Part shown: one piece after another, positions 34,818-44,316 of the stretch
Layout of the letters: each line of letters opens with the position of its first letter
How positions within the stretch are numbered: position 1 is the first letter of the stretch
Source of the DNA: Sphingomonas sp. YR710
GTDB taxonomy: Bacteria; Pseudomonadota; Alphaproteobacteria; Sphingomonadales; Sphingomonadaceae
DNA length: 64,000 nt
NCBI RefSeq assembly: GCF_900101455.1
Contig: NZ_FMZJ01000006.1
Location: 124,001-188,000 of the forward strand
Direction of reading: 5' to 3'
Translations under genes and position numbers: made by a program
The notes under the pieces: model-generated
What the model was told of the DNA's origin: nothing
The model's input: the letters and a program-made list of their open reading frames with translations, nothing else
Databases searched by the model: none

Positions 34818-36293
34818 CTATCGCCAGAAGCGTTTGGCGTCGATTAGGCTTTCGTGACAATCTGCGGCCCGATCGAGCAATTTTTTGACATGCCGGGACG
34901 ATGCCGACGGTAACAGCGTGTCGGCATCGGCAATCCCCAGTTCGACGAGCAGCGCCCGGCCCACCGCCATATCGTTGAGCTCGCCGAGCCCGGTCTGCAG
35001 CTCTTCGAGCGCGGACAGCAGATCCTCGCGCCGTCGACCGGCCTTCCGCCCACGAAATAGCGCGGTGAAGAACTCGGCTGCATAACGCAGCTTCTTGCCG
35101 GCGATGCGCAGGCGGTGGCGGTCCTGTTCGGCCATCTTGCGAAAATGCCGTCCCCGGCGCTTCATGCGTCGCCGCAGCCGGTCGAGCGCCTGCCGGGCAA
35201 AATCCCCGGCCGGCTCCATCGCGATCTCGCCCCGGCGCCACTCGCCCTCGACGCTATATTCGACGAGATCGAGCAGCAGGTTGCGCATGCGGGCCGAATC
35301 GAGCGCGGCGACCAACGCCGCCTGACGATGCTTGCGCGCGCGCCGCAACGTACGGAGCGCCTGCTGTCCGTCGATGCGGGGGATCATGACATCGACATTG
35401 CGCACCGCGCCCAGCTGCCCCGATATCCACTCGAGCTCGCGCCGGAAATGATCGCTTGCCGGATCGAGGCAGTGCTGAAAAATCGATAGTGCCGATCGCA
35501 GCCGGCGCAAGGCGACGCGACACTGATGGACGGCCTCCACATCGGCCGAGGCCAGCAGAAGATCCTCATTTACCCGGTAATGATGGATGCACGCTGCAAC
35601 GATCGCCGCGAAGGTATCGGCGGCCGACATATCCCGGCTCAGCCAGATCGGATCCGCCTTGGACATCCGTTCCGCATCTTCCGCGAGCAGCGCCTGGCCG
35701 CGATCGGATTTGCTGGACACGCCGAGCCGGACGGGAACACGCGCCGATATCGTCCGGGCCAGGGCAAACAAGGCGCGCCGATCGCCTTCGAGCAGTTCGA
35801 GTTCGACCTCGCAAATCGTCGTCCGTCGGCTTCCGGCGCGAATCATGCCCTTGTCGGCAACGAGTTCGATCCTGCTACCATCATGCACGTGCTCCGCGCG
35901 CACCCGGTTCACATGCGTTGCGAAGACAGGGTGCAAACTCTCCATGTCGGTGCCGTCCAGCGCACTGCCGAACATGCGGACCAGCCCATCGACCTCCGGC
36001 ACATCGCCCAAAATCTCGTGTTCCCATTCCGTCCGGACGAACAGGCTGGCCGCCTTTCCAGACGCGGCCTTGAGCGTCTGTACCCGCCGCTCGCCGATCC
36101 GGCGCACCCGCAGCGTCAGCCCGGCCTTTTTCAGGGCGGCGCCCGGTGTGTCGAAATATGTGGAAACCTGCTTCTGCACCTTTGCATCGGGCGGGAAGAA
36201 CGCGTCGTCGGCGAGCAGAGCCGCCAAGGCCTTGGCATCCAACGCAAGCTTCAATTCGGTTTCGACACCATCGGGCAATATCGTTCCGGTCAT
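34818..36293 (-). CDS. CYTH-CHAD domain protein (inorganic triphosphatase type)
   Basis: 491 residues. The N-terminal CYTH domain carries the ExExK motif (E11, E13, K15 in ETELKLAL) and lines the tunnel typical of triphosphatases. The CHAD domain (about 215-485) has repeated His-rich helices such as HHYRVNEDLLLASADVEAVHQCR and RHRLRIAGKKLRYAAEF, known to bind polyphosphate. CHAD proteins localise to polyphosphate granules in other bacteria. The ATG at 36293 is chosen because earlier residues in the frame look random. ParA-like and PPK2 genes are near, suggesting a polyphosphate link. Confidence 0.88.
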   Translation of the reverse strand: MTGTILPDGVETELKLALDAKALAALLADDAFFPPDAKVQKQVSTYFDTPGAALKKAGLTLRVRRIGERRVQTLKAASGKAASLFVRTEWEHEILGDVPEVDGLVRMFGSALDGTDMESLHPVFATHVNRVRAEHVHDGSRIELVADKGMIRAGSRRTTICEVELELLEGDRRALFALARTISARVPVRLGVSSKSDRGQALLAEDAERMSKADPIWLSRDMSAADTFAAIVAACIHHYRVNEDLLLASADVEAVHQCRVALRRLRSALSIFQHCLDPASDHFRRELEWISGQLGAVRNVDVMIPRIDGQQALRTLRRARKHRQAALVAALDSARMRNLLLDLVEYSVEGEWRRGEIAMEPAGDFARQALDRLRRRMKRRGRHFRKMAEQDRHRLRIAGKKLRYAAEFFTALFRGRKAGRRREDLLSALEELQTGLGELNDMAVGRALLVELGIADADTLLPSASSRHVKKLLDRAADCHESLIDAKRFWR

Positions 36294-36399
36294 CGCAGGA
36301 ATAGCCGCCACGGGAGCTATCACGCCTCGTGACGCGCGGCAACGAATCGAGCGGTATTGCTCGAACCGGCAATCCGCCGATGCAATGCGGATCGTCCGT

Positions 36400-37515
36400 C
36401 TAGATATTTCCGCCGGATGCGGCCACCGCCCGTGCCATAAGCGGCGATCGTCCCGCGAGCAGAATGGCGTGCAGTGGGCCGGTGACATCCGAGACCAATA
36501 TTTGCGTATTCGCGTCCATCAAGGCTGCTCCCCCTGTCCCGGTGGCGGGGATCAACTTCAGTCTGACCAGAGCGATATAACATTGGCGGGCCGCCCGCAT
36601 AACGTTCATCAGATCGCCGATCACCCAGACATTTTCCATCAGATCCTGTGCGGCCACAAGCGCCGGAAGGGACTGTACGCCCGTTGTAAAACTCGCCGTT
36701 GCGGCATCGTTCCGTCCCTGGATGTGCGACAACAATCCATGGACGAAGCAACCCGTAACGATGTTGAGCGCGCTGACCCGCGCGAGCCGCACGAGATCCA
36801 CATATCGAACTGGGATCGCAAAGAAACCTTCCGCGCGAACATAACGATCGCCGATGAGCGCAAGATAACCAGCAACGGTTGCCAGCGAGATCGTCCAGCG
36901 GGCGACCTCCCAGTCGGGCGTCTTGACACCGTTGAGCCGAGCCTCGCCGCGTTCGAGGAGCGCGGCACTGCGATCGAGCAACCAGTTGATATGCTGATCC
37001 TGCCCCTTGAGCGATGCCACCGGACGTTCCAGAAACCGGTGCGCAACGATCGTCAGCGCCGCGGCCTCTACGCAATAATTGCCGGCAAAGCGGGCGAACG
37101 CGGCTCGGGCTGCGATCTCCAGGACGACCGGGGACGAAAAGCGGGAATGGTTGAGCTGCACCTTGGCAAAGAAGTCCTGCGGCGTATCGATGCTGACCGC
37201 GTCGAAGAAAGCGCCCGTGAACATATGTTCCAGACCGTCTGACACCTCGGTGCCGCTATCATCGCGGATCGTGATATCGAACCGGTCGAGTTGCCGCAAT
37301 TCCTCGATCGATAGCGAGGCCCTAAGGATCAATCCTGCCGGCCGCAGCGCCGGAATCTGCAAAAATGGCCTGTCGCCGATCGCGAACGTCAATTTCGCGC
37401 CGGAAATAATGTCGGGAAGCCGATCGACACCGGCTTCGAACGAAATGATCTGGTCGCTATCGTTTACCGAGCTACTTACGATAATTTCCGCAGCATTCGG
37501 ATCTGAACTACGCAC
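36400..37515 (-). CDS. Unknown protein of 371 residues
   Basis: No family recognised. About the first 120 residues look like beta-strands (FLQIPALRPAGLILRASLS, FDITIRDDSGTEVSDGLE); the rest is alpha-helical with regularly spaced Ala, Leu and Trp (YVRAEGFFAIPVRYVDLVRL, LMENVWVIGDLMNVMRAAR), perhaps a repeat fold. No signal peptide or membrane segment is clear. It stands alone between the CYTH-CHAD gene and a 437-base gap. Start not certain; the ATG gives the longest frame. Confidence 0.55.
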   Translation of the reverse strand: MRSSDPNAAEIIVSSSVNDSDQIISFEAGVDRLPDIISGAKLTFAIGDRPFLQIPALRPAGLILRASLSIEELRQLDRFDITIRDDSGTEVSDGLEHMFTGAFFDAVSIDTPQDFFAKVQLNHSRFSSPVVLEIAARAAFARFAGNYCVEAAALTIVAHRFLERPVASLKGQDQHINWLLDRSAALLERGEARLNGVKTPDWEVARWTISLATVAGYLALIGDRYVRAEGFFAIPVRYVDLVRLARVSALNIVTGCFVHGLLSHIQGRNDAATASFTTGVQSLPALVAAQDLMENVWVIGDLMNVMRAARQCYIALVRLKLIPATGTGGAALMDANTQILVSDVTGPLHAILLAGRSPLMARAVAASGGNI

Positions 37516-37952
37516 CGAAAATGTGCCCTCCCGACGTGGAGCGACGGTGCACGGAAAGGCGAGGTGCCATTCTCGGCACTTCCAGCCACGTTGAGGACGT
37601 CTGACGCGCCAATTTCACACTACTCATCCTCAACCTCACCGCCCCGAAACTCGCTCCCGGAAGGAGCAACCGCGACCTTCACGCCGCCCAGTCGTAAAAG
37701 CGACACGATTCAGCATTAAGCATATAAACTTACATATTCCTTAGGCGCCATACGCCGATTCGGCATGCGGGGTGTGCCCCCGATCACAACGCTGAGCCGA
37801 AATTGATGGTTCCCCCAATGGAAAATGGTCCATAATGGATACATAACCACAGGCGTGATCTTAAGGATATTTGGCGCTCGGCGAACACACCTCGCTTTGC
37901 CGCACAAAAATGTCGTTCCGCCTCCAACCTGCAGATTGATCGTGGCCGATCG
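37516..37952. other. Intergenic region before the DksA/TraR-type gene
   Basis: 437 bases with lower GC than its neighbours, especially 37690-37750. I see no convincing gene; a 63-residue minus-strand frame at 37716-37907 has no supporting feature. The promoter of the unknown gene must lie here. Confidence 0.4.
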
Positions 37953-38285
37953 TCAGATCAGGGCGCGTTGGCAGTCAATGCATTTCGCGGCCGTAGGCGA
38001 TGCCGCCAGCCGCCGGGCCCCGATCGGCTGGCCGCAGCCGACACACAGACCATAAGTGCCCGCCTCCAGCCGCGCCAGCGCGCGCCTGACATCCGCGATC
38101 TCGATCACGAGGGCCGTATCAACCGCATCCAGCGCCTCCGCACCTTCAAGCTCGGTGGCGCGCTCGCCTGAATCGTCATCGACCGGCATCCGCCGCTCCT
38201 CCTCGATCCCGGCGAGTCTCACCAACAAGTCCTCAAGGTGTCGTTCCAGGGCCGGGGCAATGCCATCGGATGCCAACCTGTTCAT
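37953..38285 (-). CDS. TraR/DksA family zinc-finger protein
   Basis: 110 residues. An N-terminal coiled-coil with many Glu residues is followed by a C4 zinc finger with C81-x-x-C84 and C102-x-x-C105 (GLCVGCGQPIGARRL, KCIDCQRALI). DksA-like proteins enter the RNA polymerase secondary channel and affect stringent-type regulation. This is a short paralogue; whether it works with ppGpp is not known. Confidence 0.85.
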   Translation of the reverse strand: MNRLASDGIAPALERHLEDLLVRLAGIEEERRMPVDDDSGERATELEGAEALDAVDTALVIEIADVRRALARLEAGTYGLCVGCGQPIGARRLAASPTAAKCIDCQRALI

Positions 38286-38484
38286 GCCGCAAACTGCAGA
38301 TTGCGGTCAGTATATCGATACCCGTCGCCCATGCCCTTACCCTGTCCATCCTGCATCACGCCTTGATAAGCGCGGCGTGTCATTTACCCTTTGCGCGGAA
38401 TCAAATACGAGCGGCGGAGCGATTGCCGCGCGCAATCATTTGGATGCTGCGCGGGCAACGCCCTTTCCGCGCCGGAGATAGAAT

Positions 38485-40368
38485 GTGCTGCAACGGCCGG
38501 ACGATCTCGGGTTACGAATAGCGCCGGCACCGCTGGCGGCGGGGATCCCTGCCACCCCCGGCCGACTGACCAACTGGGCCACGGCCGCGATCGTCGTGGC
38601 CGGATTATGGTTTGCCCGCGGCGTGCTGATTCCGATCACGCTATCGATATTCCTGTCCTTCCTGCTGGCCCCGATCGTCGCGGGGCTTCGCAGGATCAGG
38701 TTCGGTCGGGTGCCATCGGTATTGTTTGCAGTCGCGCTTGCGCTCGGCGCGATCGCGGTGACCGGCACGGTGATCGCGTCGCAGGCGCAGACGATCGCCG
38801 ATGATGCCCCGGGCTATGTGGTCAAGATCGTGGAACGGGCCAACAGCGTCCGCGACTCGCTCGAGCGGCGCTTCGCTTTCCTGACGCGGGAGAGCGGCGG
38901 CAGCGAACATCGCCGGGCCCAGCGCTCCCGCCTGCAGGGCGCCCGCGCCAGCACGCGCGCGGTTGCAATTCCGGTCGAGGTCCACAATCCGCCGCCAACC
39001 GCGATCCAGGAGATCATGGCGGTGGTCGTGCCCGTGCTCGGGCCGATCGAAACCGCGCTGATCGTTCTGGTCGTGACAGTCTTCATTCTGCTGCAGAAAG
39101 AGGATCTGCGTGACCGCCTGATCCGGCTGATGGGCGCGGCCGATCTTCATCGCACCACAATCGCGCTCGATGAAGGCGGCAAGCGGCTGAGCCGCTATTT
39201 TCTTTCGCAATTCGCCGTCAACTGCGCCTTCGGTGCCGTCATCTGGGGGGGGCTGTTCCTGATCGGCGTCCCCTCTCCGGGTCTGTGGGGAATCCTGGCC
39301 GGCTTGCTGCGCTTCGTGCCCTATGTCGGGACGCTGATCGGTGCGCTGGTACCTTTGGTGCTGTCGACCGCGATCGATCCCGCCTGGACGATGACAATTA
39401 GCGTCGCCATGCTGTTCATCATCGTCGAGCCGCTGGTCGGCTATGTTGTCGAACCGTTTTTGTACGGCCGTTCGACCGGGCTCTCGCCTGTGTCGGTCGT
39501 GGTCGCGGCGATCTTCTGGACATGGTTATGGGGGCCGGTTGGCCTGATCCTCGCGATGCCGCTCACGCTGATGCTCGTGGTGCTGGGCCGCCACCTGCCG
39601 GCCTTTTCCGTCTTCGATGTCCTGCTCGGCGATCGGCCGGCCTTATCGCCGACCGAAACCTTCTACCAGCGCGCCACTGCCGGACATCCCGAGGAGGCGA
39701 TCGACCAGGGTGAGGATCTGCTCGAAGAAATTTCGCTGACGCGCTATTTCGACGAGGTGGTGCTCGGGGCGCTCCGCCTGGCGGCGAAGGATCTCGATCG
39801 TGGCGCCGTATCCCGATCGGCGATGGTCGCGGTGTGCGATACCGCCATCGAAGTGGTTGCGGCCTTTGCCGATCACAAGGACAGCCTGGCCGGCGACACC
39901 GATCTTGGTCCCTTGCCGGGGCCGACGGCCAAAGATCCCCATCACCCCGACCCGATTCCGCTTTCCATCCTGTGCATCCCGACACGCGGACCGCTCGATC
40001 GCGCGATATCGGCGATGCTGGTGCAAATGCTCACACAGCGCGGCGCCAACGTGCGCGAGGCCGATCGCGATGGTCTGCGTCGCCCCGATCTGGCCAATCT
40101 CGATTTGACGGGGTTCGATGTTCTCTGCATCGCAGGGCTGCTCGACGAACGCATGCTGCAGCGGTTCATGCCTCTCCGGCAGCAACTCGAGGCGGCCTGG
40201 CCCAGGGTCAAACTGATCATGGGCGTCCGGCGCACTCTCGACGACGAGATTGAGGGTGCGGCGGACTCGCTTCCAACCGGACATTATCTTCCCGGGACAT
40301 TAAGCGAGATGTGCCAAGCCATTGCTCACATTCAGGCCAATGCTGCGTCCGAAACTGCGTCGGCCTGA
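38485..40368 (+). CDS. AI-2E family transporter with long C-terminal soluble domain
   Basis: 627 residues. The N-terminal ~365 residues match the AI-2E exporter family (eight helices; RRLRF-type loop, then VPYVGTLIGALVPLVLS, GPVGLILAMPLTLMLVVLGRHLP). The last ~250 residues are soluble and unusual: after DVLLGDRPALSPTETFYQRA a helical part leads to SILCIPTRGPLDRAISAMLV and FDVLCIAGLLDERML, a Rossmann-like pattern resembling B12-binding domains. Function unknown. GTG start; no other start gives this frame. Confidence 0.85.
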   Translation: MLQRPDDLGLRIAPAPLAAGIPATPGRLTNWATAAIVVAGLWFARGVLIPITLSIFLSFLLAPIVAGLRRIRFGRVPSVLFAVALALGAIAVTGTVIASQAQTIADDAPGYVVKIVERANSVRDSLERRFAFLTRESGGSEHRRAQRSRLQGARASTRAVAIPVEVHNPPPTAIQEIMAVVVPVLGPIETALIVLVVTVFILLQKEDLRDRLIRLMGAADLHRTTIALDEGGKRLSRYFLSQFAVNCAFGAVIWGGLFLIGVPSPGLWGILAGLLRFVPYVGTLIGALVPLVLSTAIDPAWTMTISVAMLFIIVEPLVGYVVEPFLYGRSTGLSPVSVVVAAIFWTWLWGPVGLILAMPLTLMLVVLGRHLPAFSVFDVLLGDRPALSPTETFYQRATAGHPEEAIDQGEDLLEEISLTRYFDEVVLGALRLAAKDLDRGAVSRSAMVAVCDTAIEVVAAFADHKDSLAGDTDLGPLPGPTAKDPHHPDPIPLSILCIPTRGPLDRAISAMLVQMLTQRGANVREADRDGLRRPDLANLDLTGFDVLCIAGLLDERMLQRFMPLRQQLEAAWPRVKLIMGVRRTLDDEIEGAADSLPTGHYLPGTLSEMCQAIAHIQANAASETASA

Positions 40369-40374
40369 ACGATC

Positions 40375-40713
40375 TTATTCGTCGACGAGCTTCATCAGCC
40401 GCCGCTCGACCGGCGCCAGCACCGGGCCCAGATCGTGCCCGCGCTTCAACACGATACCGTTCTCGCCGATCAGCGCCCACATGCCTTGCTTGAGCCGCAG
40501 CGCCGGCCTTTTCTCGATCCGATATTCGGGGCGCTCGGCGGTCCGGCGAAACGCCGCAAAGCAGGCTGCATCCCGGCCAAGATCGATCGCATAGTCGCGC
40601 CACAGCCCTGCAGCCACCATGCGACCATAGAGATCGAGAATGCGGGACAATTCCGGGCGATCGAAACCGATCTGAAGCGGCCGCGCGCCCGGGAAATGGG
40701 TAACGACGCCCAT
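40375..40713 (-). CDS. DUF2794 family protein
   Basis: 112 residues with FDRPELSRILDLYGRMVAAG, WRDYAIDLG and EYRIEKRPALRLKQGMW, characteristic of the alphaproteobacterial DUF2794 family. Function unknown; the family is usually beside epsC/cysE as here. Its ATG overlaps the epsC stop as TGATG, so the two are coupled. Confidence 0.85.
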   Translation of the reverse strand: MGVVTHFPGARPLQIGFDRPELSRILDLYGRMVAAGLWRDYAIDLGRDAACFAAFRRTAERPEYRIEKRPALRLKQGMWALIGENGIVLKRGHDLGPVLAPVERRLMKLVDE

Positions 40714-41420
40714 CAGGCGCAGTCACGCTCCCCTGCTGCCCGCACTTTCGCCTTCTCGGCGTCTCGCTCCTCAATCAGGCTGGCAAGACGGCCCCGCATC
40801 GATTCGAGTTCGCATTTCAATATTTCGAGCTGCTGCGTCTGAGGATCGAACCGCTCGCTGCATTGGGTACCATAAGGCACGAAGCCGCGCTGATATTCGC
40901 GCGCATCGACGAGCATCGGCTTGGCCGGAATCCCGACCACCACCTGGCCTTCGGCGACATCCTTGGTCACAACGGCGTTGGCGCCAACGCGCGCGCGCGC
41001 GCCGACGGTGATCGGGCCGAGCACGGCAGCGCCCAGGCTGATGATGGCGCCATCGCCGATTGTCGGGTGGCGCTTGCCGCCATGGCCGTTGGTCGGGTTG
41101 GTGCCACCCAGGGTCGCCCCCTGATAGATCGTCACGTCATCGCCGATGACCGCGGTCTCGCCGATCACGACGAAGCCATGATCGATGAAGAAGTTACGCC
41201 CGATCTGCGCGCCAGGATGGATATCGATCGCGGTCAGCGCCCGCGACAGATGATTGACGAAGCGCGCGCAGAAATAGAGTTCGGCCTGAAACAGCCAATG
41301 CGCGATCCGATGCAGGCCAAGCGCCAGCACGCCGGGATAGAGCAGAATCTCCCAGCGCGACCGCGGCGCCGGATCGCGCGCCTTGATCGAATCGAGATAA
41401 GCGATCAATCCGTCCAGCAT
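40713..41420 (-). CDS. epsC: Serine O-acetyltransferase (EpsC/CysE)
   Basis: 235 residues. N-terminal helices are followed by a left-handed beta-helix of hexapeptide repeats (IDIHPGAQIG, FFIDHGFVVIGETAVIGDDV, GGTNPTNGHGGKRHPTIGDG) with the catalytic histidines of the family. It makes O-acetylserine from serine and acetyl-CoA, the first step of cysteine synthesis. The C-terminus carries an extra coiled-coil of about 45 residues (LEILKCELESMRGRLASLIEE). Downstream partner is DUF2794. Confidence 0.9.
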   Translation of the reverse strand: MLDGLIAYLDSIKARDPAPRSRWEILLYPGVLALGLHRIAHWLFQAELYFCARFVNHLSRALTAIDIHPGAQIGRNFFIDHGFVVIGETAVIGDDVTIYQGATLGGTNPTNGHGGKRHPTIGDGAIISLGAAVLGPITVGARARVGANAVVTKDVAEGQVVVGIPAKPMLVDAREYQRGFVPYGTQCSERFDPQTQQLEILKCELESMRGRLASLIEERDAEKAKVRAAGERDCA

Positions 41421-41548
41421 CGGGAGACCTTCGAAAGCACAGTGCCGAGACCATCATATAGATGGGAAAGCCGCCGGTTTAAAGATGTCCGCCTTTCCCG
41501 ACCGTCATTGCACATGTTTCGGTACGGAACGGCCGGGTAGATCGGGCT

Positions 41549-42070
41549 TCACACCGCCGTTGCATGCACCGTCGCGGCGGCCTTGATAACGGCGGCGACC
41601 CGCGCCGCAGTCTGGATGATTTCGGTGGCAACACCGTGTTGGCGCAAGACCTTTTCATGACTGTCGATGCACATGCCGCAGCCGTTCATCGCCGATACGG
41701 CCAGGCTGAACAGTTCGAAATCGACCTTGTCGATGCCAGGCGATCCAATCACGTTCATGCGCAGCTTTGCCGGCAACTGCCCATATTCCTTGTTCGAGGC
41801 GAGATGGACGAAACGATAATAGACATTGTTCATCGCCATCACCGCCGCCGATGCGCGCGCCGCATTCGCGGCCTCCGGCGACAATTTTCCTTCGGCCTCC
41901 GCCTCGGCCGCATCGACAATCGGCTTGTAGCCGGTGCCATGGGCGCAGGCGAGCAGCAGACCATATTTGCGCTGATCGCCAAGCGTCTGATCGTTCAGCA
42001 GCGATCCGACGTTGAGCCTGATGTCCTTGGCATAGTCGGGCAGCGCATCGGAAAAGCTCTTGAGCGACAT
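41549..42070 (-). CDS. ahpD: Alkyl hydroperoxide reductase component AhpD
   Basis: 173 residues. CxxC pair C131 and C134 with H138 in NGCGMCIDSHEKVL, as in AhpD, which recycles oxidised AhpC. Its start lies 125 bases downstream of the ahpC stop, with an intrinsic terminator between them, so it may be transcribed by read-through or by its own promoter. It works with the AhpC and OxyR encoded nearby. Confidence 0.92.
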   Translation of the reverse strand: MSLKSFSDALPDYAKDIRLNVGSLLNDQTLGDQRKYGLLLACAHGTGYKPIVDAAEAEAEGKLSPEAANAARASAAVMAMNNVYYRFVHLASNKEYGQLPAKLRMNVIGSPGIDKVDFELFSLAVSAMNGCGMCIDSHEKVLRQHGVATEIIQTAARVAAVIKAAATVHATAV

Positions 42071-42104
42071 GATCGGCTCCTATGGTCTGAAATTCGAGTG
42101 GACA

Positions 42105-42140
42105 AGAAAAGGGGCGCGAAGGGGGGGACCTCCGCGCCCC
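42105..42140 (-). terminator. Intrinsic terminator between ahpC and ahpD
   Basis: On the minus strand GGGGCGCG and CGCGCCCC (42133-42140 and 42111-42118) form an 8-base stem around a 14-base loop, followed by a TTTTCTT tract. It would end or reduce ahpC transcription before ahpD. Confidence 0.7.
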
Positions 42141-42195
42141 GCATCTATCGCGCTACCGGGGGGAGACAGCGCGATGATATGCTTGAAGCGGTGGC

Positions 42196-42741
42196 TCAGG
42201 CCGCCGGCTTCAGCACTTCTTCGCCCGCATGCCAGTTGCACGGGCACAGTTCGTCGGTCTGCAGCGCGTCGAGAACGCGGATCGCTTCGGCCGGATTGCG
42301 GCCCTGGTTCAGGCCGTTCACGGTGACATGCTGGATCACGTTGTGCGGATCGACGATGAAGGTGGCGCGCAGCGCGACGCCAGCATCCGCATGGACGATG
42401 CCCAGCGCGTTCGCCAGTTCCTTCTTGTTGTCCGCAATCCACGGGAAATCGCACGCCGCCAGACGCTCGTCGGACTTACGCCAGGCGAAATGGACGAAAT
42501 CGGTGTCGGTCGATGCGCCGATCAGCACGGCGTCGCGATCCTCAAGGTCCTTCTTAAGTTCGCCATAGCCGATGATTTCGGTTGGGCAGATGAAGGTGAA
42601 ATCCTTCGGCCAGAAGAAGACGACCTTCCACTTGCCACCGGTATTGCCGGTATCGATCGTCTCGCCGCCGGGAAGCGCGGCCACGCCCTGCTGAACGGGC
42701 AGGACCAGAGCCGGGAATTTATCGCCTACGGTAAGCGCCAT
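42196..42741 (-). CDS. ahpC: Peroxiredoxin AhpC
   Basis: 181 residues. Peroxidatic cysteine C52 in FTFICPTEIIG and C166/C168 in LCPCNW as the resolving region. It reduces peroxides; AhpD encoded downstream likely serves as the reductant. It diverges from oxyR across a 109-base gap, matching OxyR control of ahpC. Confidence 0.93.
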   Translation of the reverse strand: MALTVGDKFPALVLPVQQGVAALPGGETIDTGNTGGKWKVVFFWPKDFTFICPTEIIGYGELKKDLEDRDAVLIGASTDTDFVHFAWRKSDERLAACDFPWIADNKKELANALGIVHADAGVALRATFIVDPHNVIQHVTVNGLNQGRNPAEAIRVLDALQTDELCPCNWHAGEEVLKPAA

Positions 42742-42850
42742 GAGGAATCTCCTTTGGGGTGGTTATAGAAATCGGTGCCGGCCTTCTGGCAGGGTGGATA
42801 TAAGTGCGCAAATTGATTATTCCACGATGATTGATCGATCGAGGCAATGA
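42742..42850. promoter_or_regulatory. oxyR-ahpC divergent regulatory region
   Basis: 109 bases between the two divergent starts, containing the tract GATTATTCCACGATGATTGAT (42814 onward region) with several AT-rich dyads of the kind OxyR contacts. Exact site not determined. Confidence 0.5.
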
Positions 42851-43750
42851 ATGGCGACGTATCTCCCTACCCTGAAACAGTTACAATATCTGGTCGCGCT
42901 CAAGGACCATGGGCATTTCGGCCGGGCGGCGGAGGCCTGCTTCGTCACCCAATCGACCCTGTCTGCCGGATTGCGCGAGCTCGAATCATTGATCGGGATC
43001 ACATTGGTCGAACGCACCCGCCGTGTCGTTCGCTTCACGCCATTGGGCATGCGAATCGCCGAGAAGGCCCAGCGCGTGCTGCGCGAGGCAGAGGAGCTTG
43101 GCGATCTGGCCCGCGCCGCCGGCAAGCCGCTGTCTGGCGATCTGCGCATGGGCGTGATTCCGACGATCGCGCCCTTCCTGCTGCCGCGCATATTGCCGAA
43201 ACTACGCACCGCATGGCCCGATCTGAAACTGTATCTGCGCGAGGAAACGACCAGCGCGGCCTGCGACTCGCTCCACCGCGGCCATGTCGACTGCGTGCTG
43301 CTGGCCTTGCCGTATCACTGCGGCGATATCGAATCGGTCGATCTGTTTCTCGACCGGCTGTTCGTCGCCTTTCCCGGCGATGACCTCGTCGATCCTCCTG
43401 CGGTAATCGCGGCCGACGGGATCGACGAGCGCCGGCTGCTGCTGCTCGAGGACGGACATTGCCTGAAGGATCATGTCCTTTCCGCCTGCAACCGGCCCGA
43501 GCTGCGCGCTGAAGCGGCCATGCTCGGCACTTCGCTGCACACATTGGTGCAGATGGTCGACAATGGCCTCGGCGTCACCCTGTTGCCGCAGATGGCGCTC
43601 GACGCGGGCATATTGAACAACACCGATATCATCGCCCGGCCGCTCGACGCCGAACACCCGTCACGCCGGATCGCGCTGGCGTGGCGACGGGGCAGCCCGC
43701 GCGACAAGGAATTCCGTCTGCTCGCGGATGCGCTGCGCTCGGCGGAATAG
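42851..43750 (+). CDS. oxyR: Hydrogen peroxide-sensing regulator OxyR
   Basis: 299 residues. LysR winged helix (residues 1-65) and effector domain with redox cysteines C204 and C213 in HCLKDHVLSAC, nine residues apart as in E. coli OxyR. A disulfide between them would activate peroxide defence genes, here ahpC. The ATG lies 109 bases from the ahpC start. Confidence 0.93.
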   Translation: MATYLPTLKQLQYLVALKDHGHFGRAAEACFVTQSTLSAGLRELESLIGITLVERTRRVVRFTPLGMRIAEKAQRVLREAEELGDLARAAGKPLSGDLRMGVIPTIAPFLLPRILPKLRTAWPDLKLYLREETTSAACDSLHRGHVDCVLLALPYHCGDIESVDLFLDRLFVAFPGDDLVDPPAVIAADGIDERRLLLLEDGHCLKDHVLSACNRPELRAEAAMLGTSLHTLVQMVDNGLGVTLLPQMALDAGILNNTDIIARPLDAEHPSRRIALAWRRGSPRDKEFRLLADALRSAE

Positions 43751-44058
43751 TCACCGAAAAATCGCGATCGGCGCAGTTTTCTGCCGGTTCGGCGCAACCG
43801 GATGCGACTTGTCACCGTATATTCACTGGCTGTGGGCAGGTTGCATATCGCCCTTCCGGCCCGGTGACGAGTAGCTTTGCGTACCAGATCAACCATTTCC
43901 TCGTCGTGCCGCCCGAAAGATCGGGCGCTGATAACGCCTTCGTAATGATCTCGCGGTTAGACTCGCCGCACGGTATTTTCCCATGGCGTGCGCTTCGTCA
44001 CAGTCGCGGGACATAGCGTGGGCAAGATGGCGACAATCGCAGCGCGGAGAGCAAGACC
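43751..44058. other. Intergenic region after oxyR
   Basis: 308 bases with no frame showing family similarity; a plausible promoter region for the small membrane protein gene at its end. No tRNA or palindrome of note. Confidence 0.4.
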
Positions 44059-44271
44059 ATGATCAACCGGGGCTTCATTGCACAAGGCCAGAACAAGGCC
44101 ATCACCGGCCTGCTGCTGGCCATCGCCCCCGGCACCGTCGCGATCGCCGCCGCCCTTTTTGCCCGGCGCCGCCGAGCCATCCGCAATGCCGAACCCGAAC
44201 CGACCGAGATGGACTATGATCCCTCCGCCGATGCCCTTGCCGGAGGCCGGAGGCCCCGCCGCTGGGCGTGA
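44059..44271 (+). CDS. Small single-helix membrane protein, unknown function
   Basis: 70 residues. One hydrophobic helix (AITGLLLAIAPGTVAIAAALF) is followed by the Arg-rich ARRRRAIRN and an acidic tail. Topology N-out, C-in is suggested by the positive cluster. GGAGAGC precedes the ATG. No family recognised. It is convergent with mazF. Confidence 0.45.
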   Translation: MINRGFIAQGQNKAITGLLLAIAPGTVAIAAALFARRRRAIRNAEPEPTEMDYDPSADALAGGRRPRRWA

Positions 44272-44316
44272 AGGACAGCTGTTGGCTGTGATGGGTGCCG
44301 CGCTCGGCGATGGCAG

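Noticed and set aside
37716-37907. 63-codon minus-strand frame in the gap before the DksA-type gene
   Set aside because: No ribosome site or similarity.
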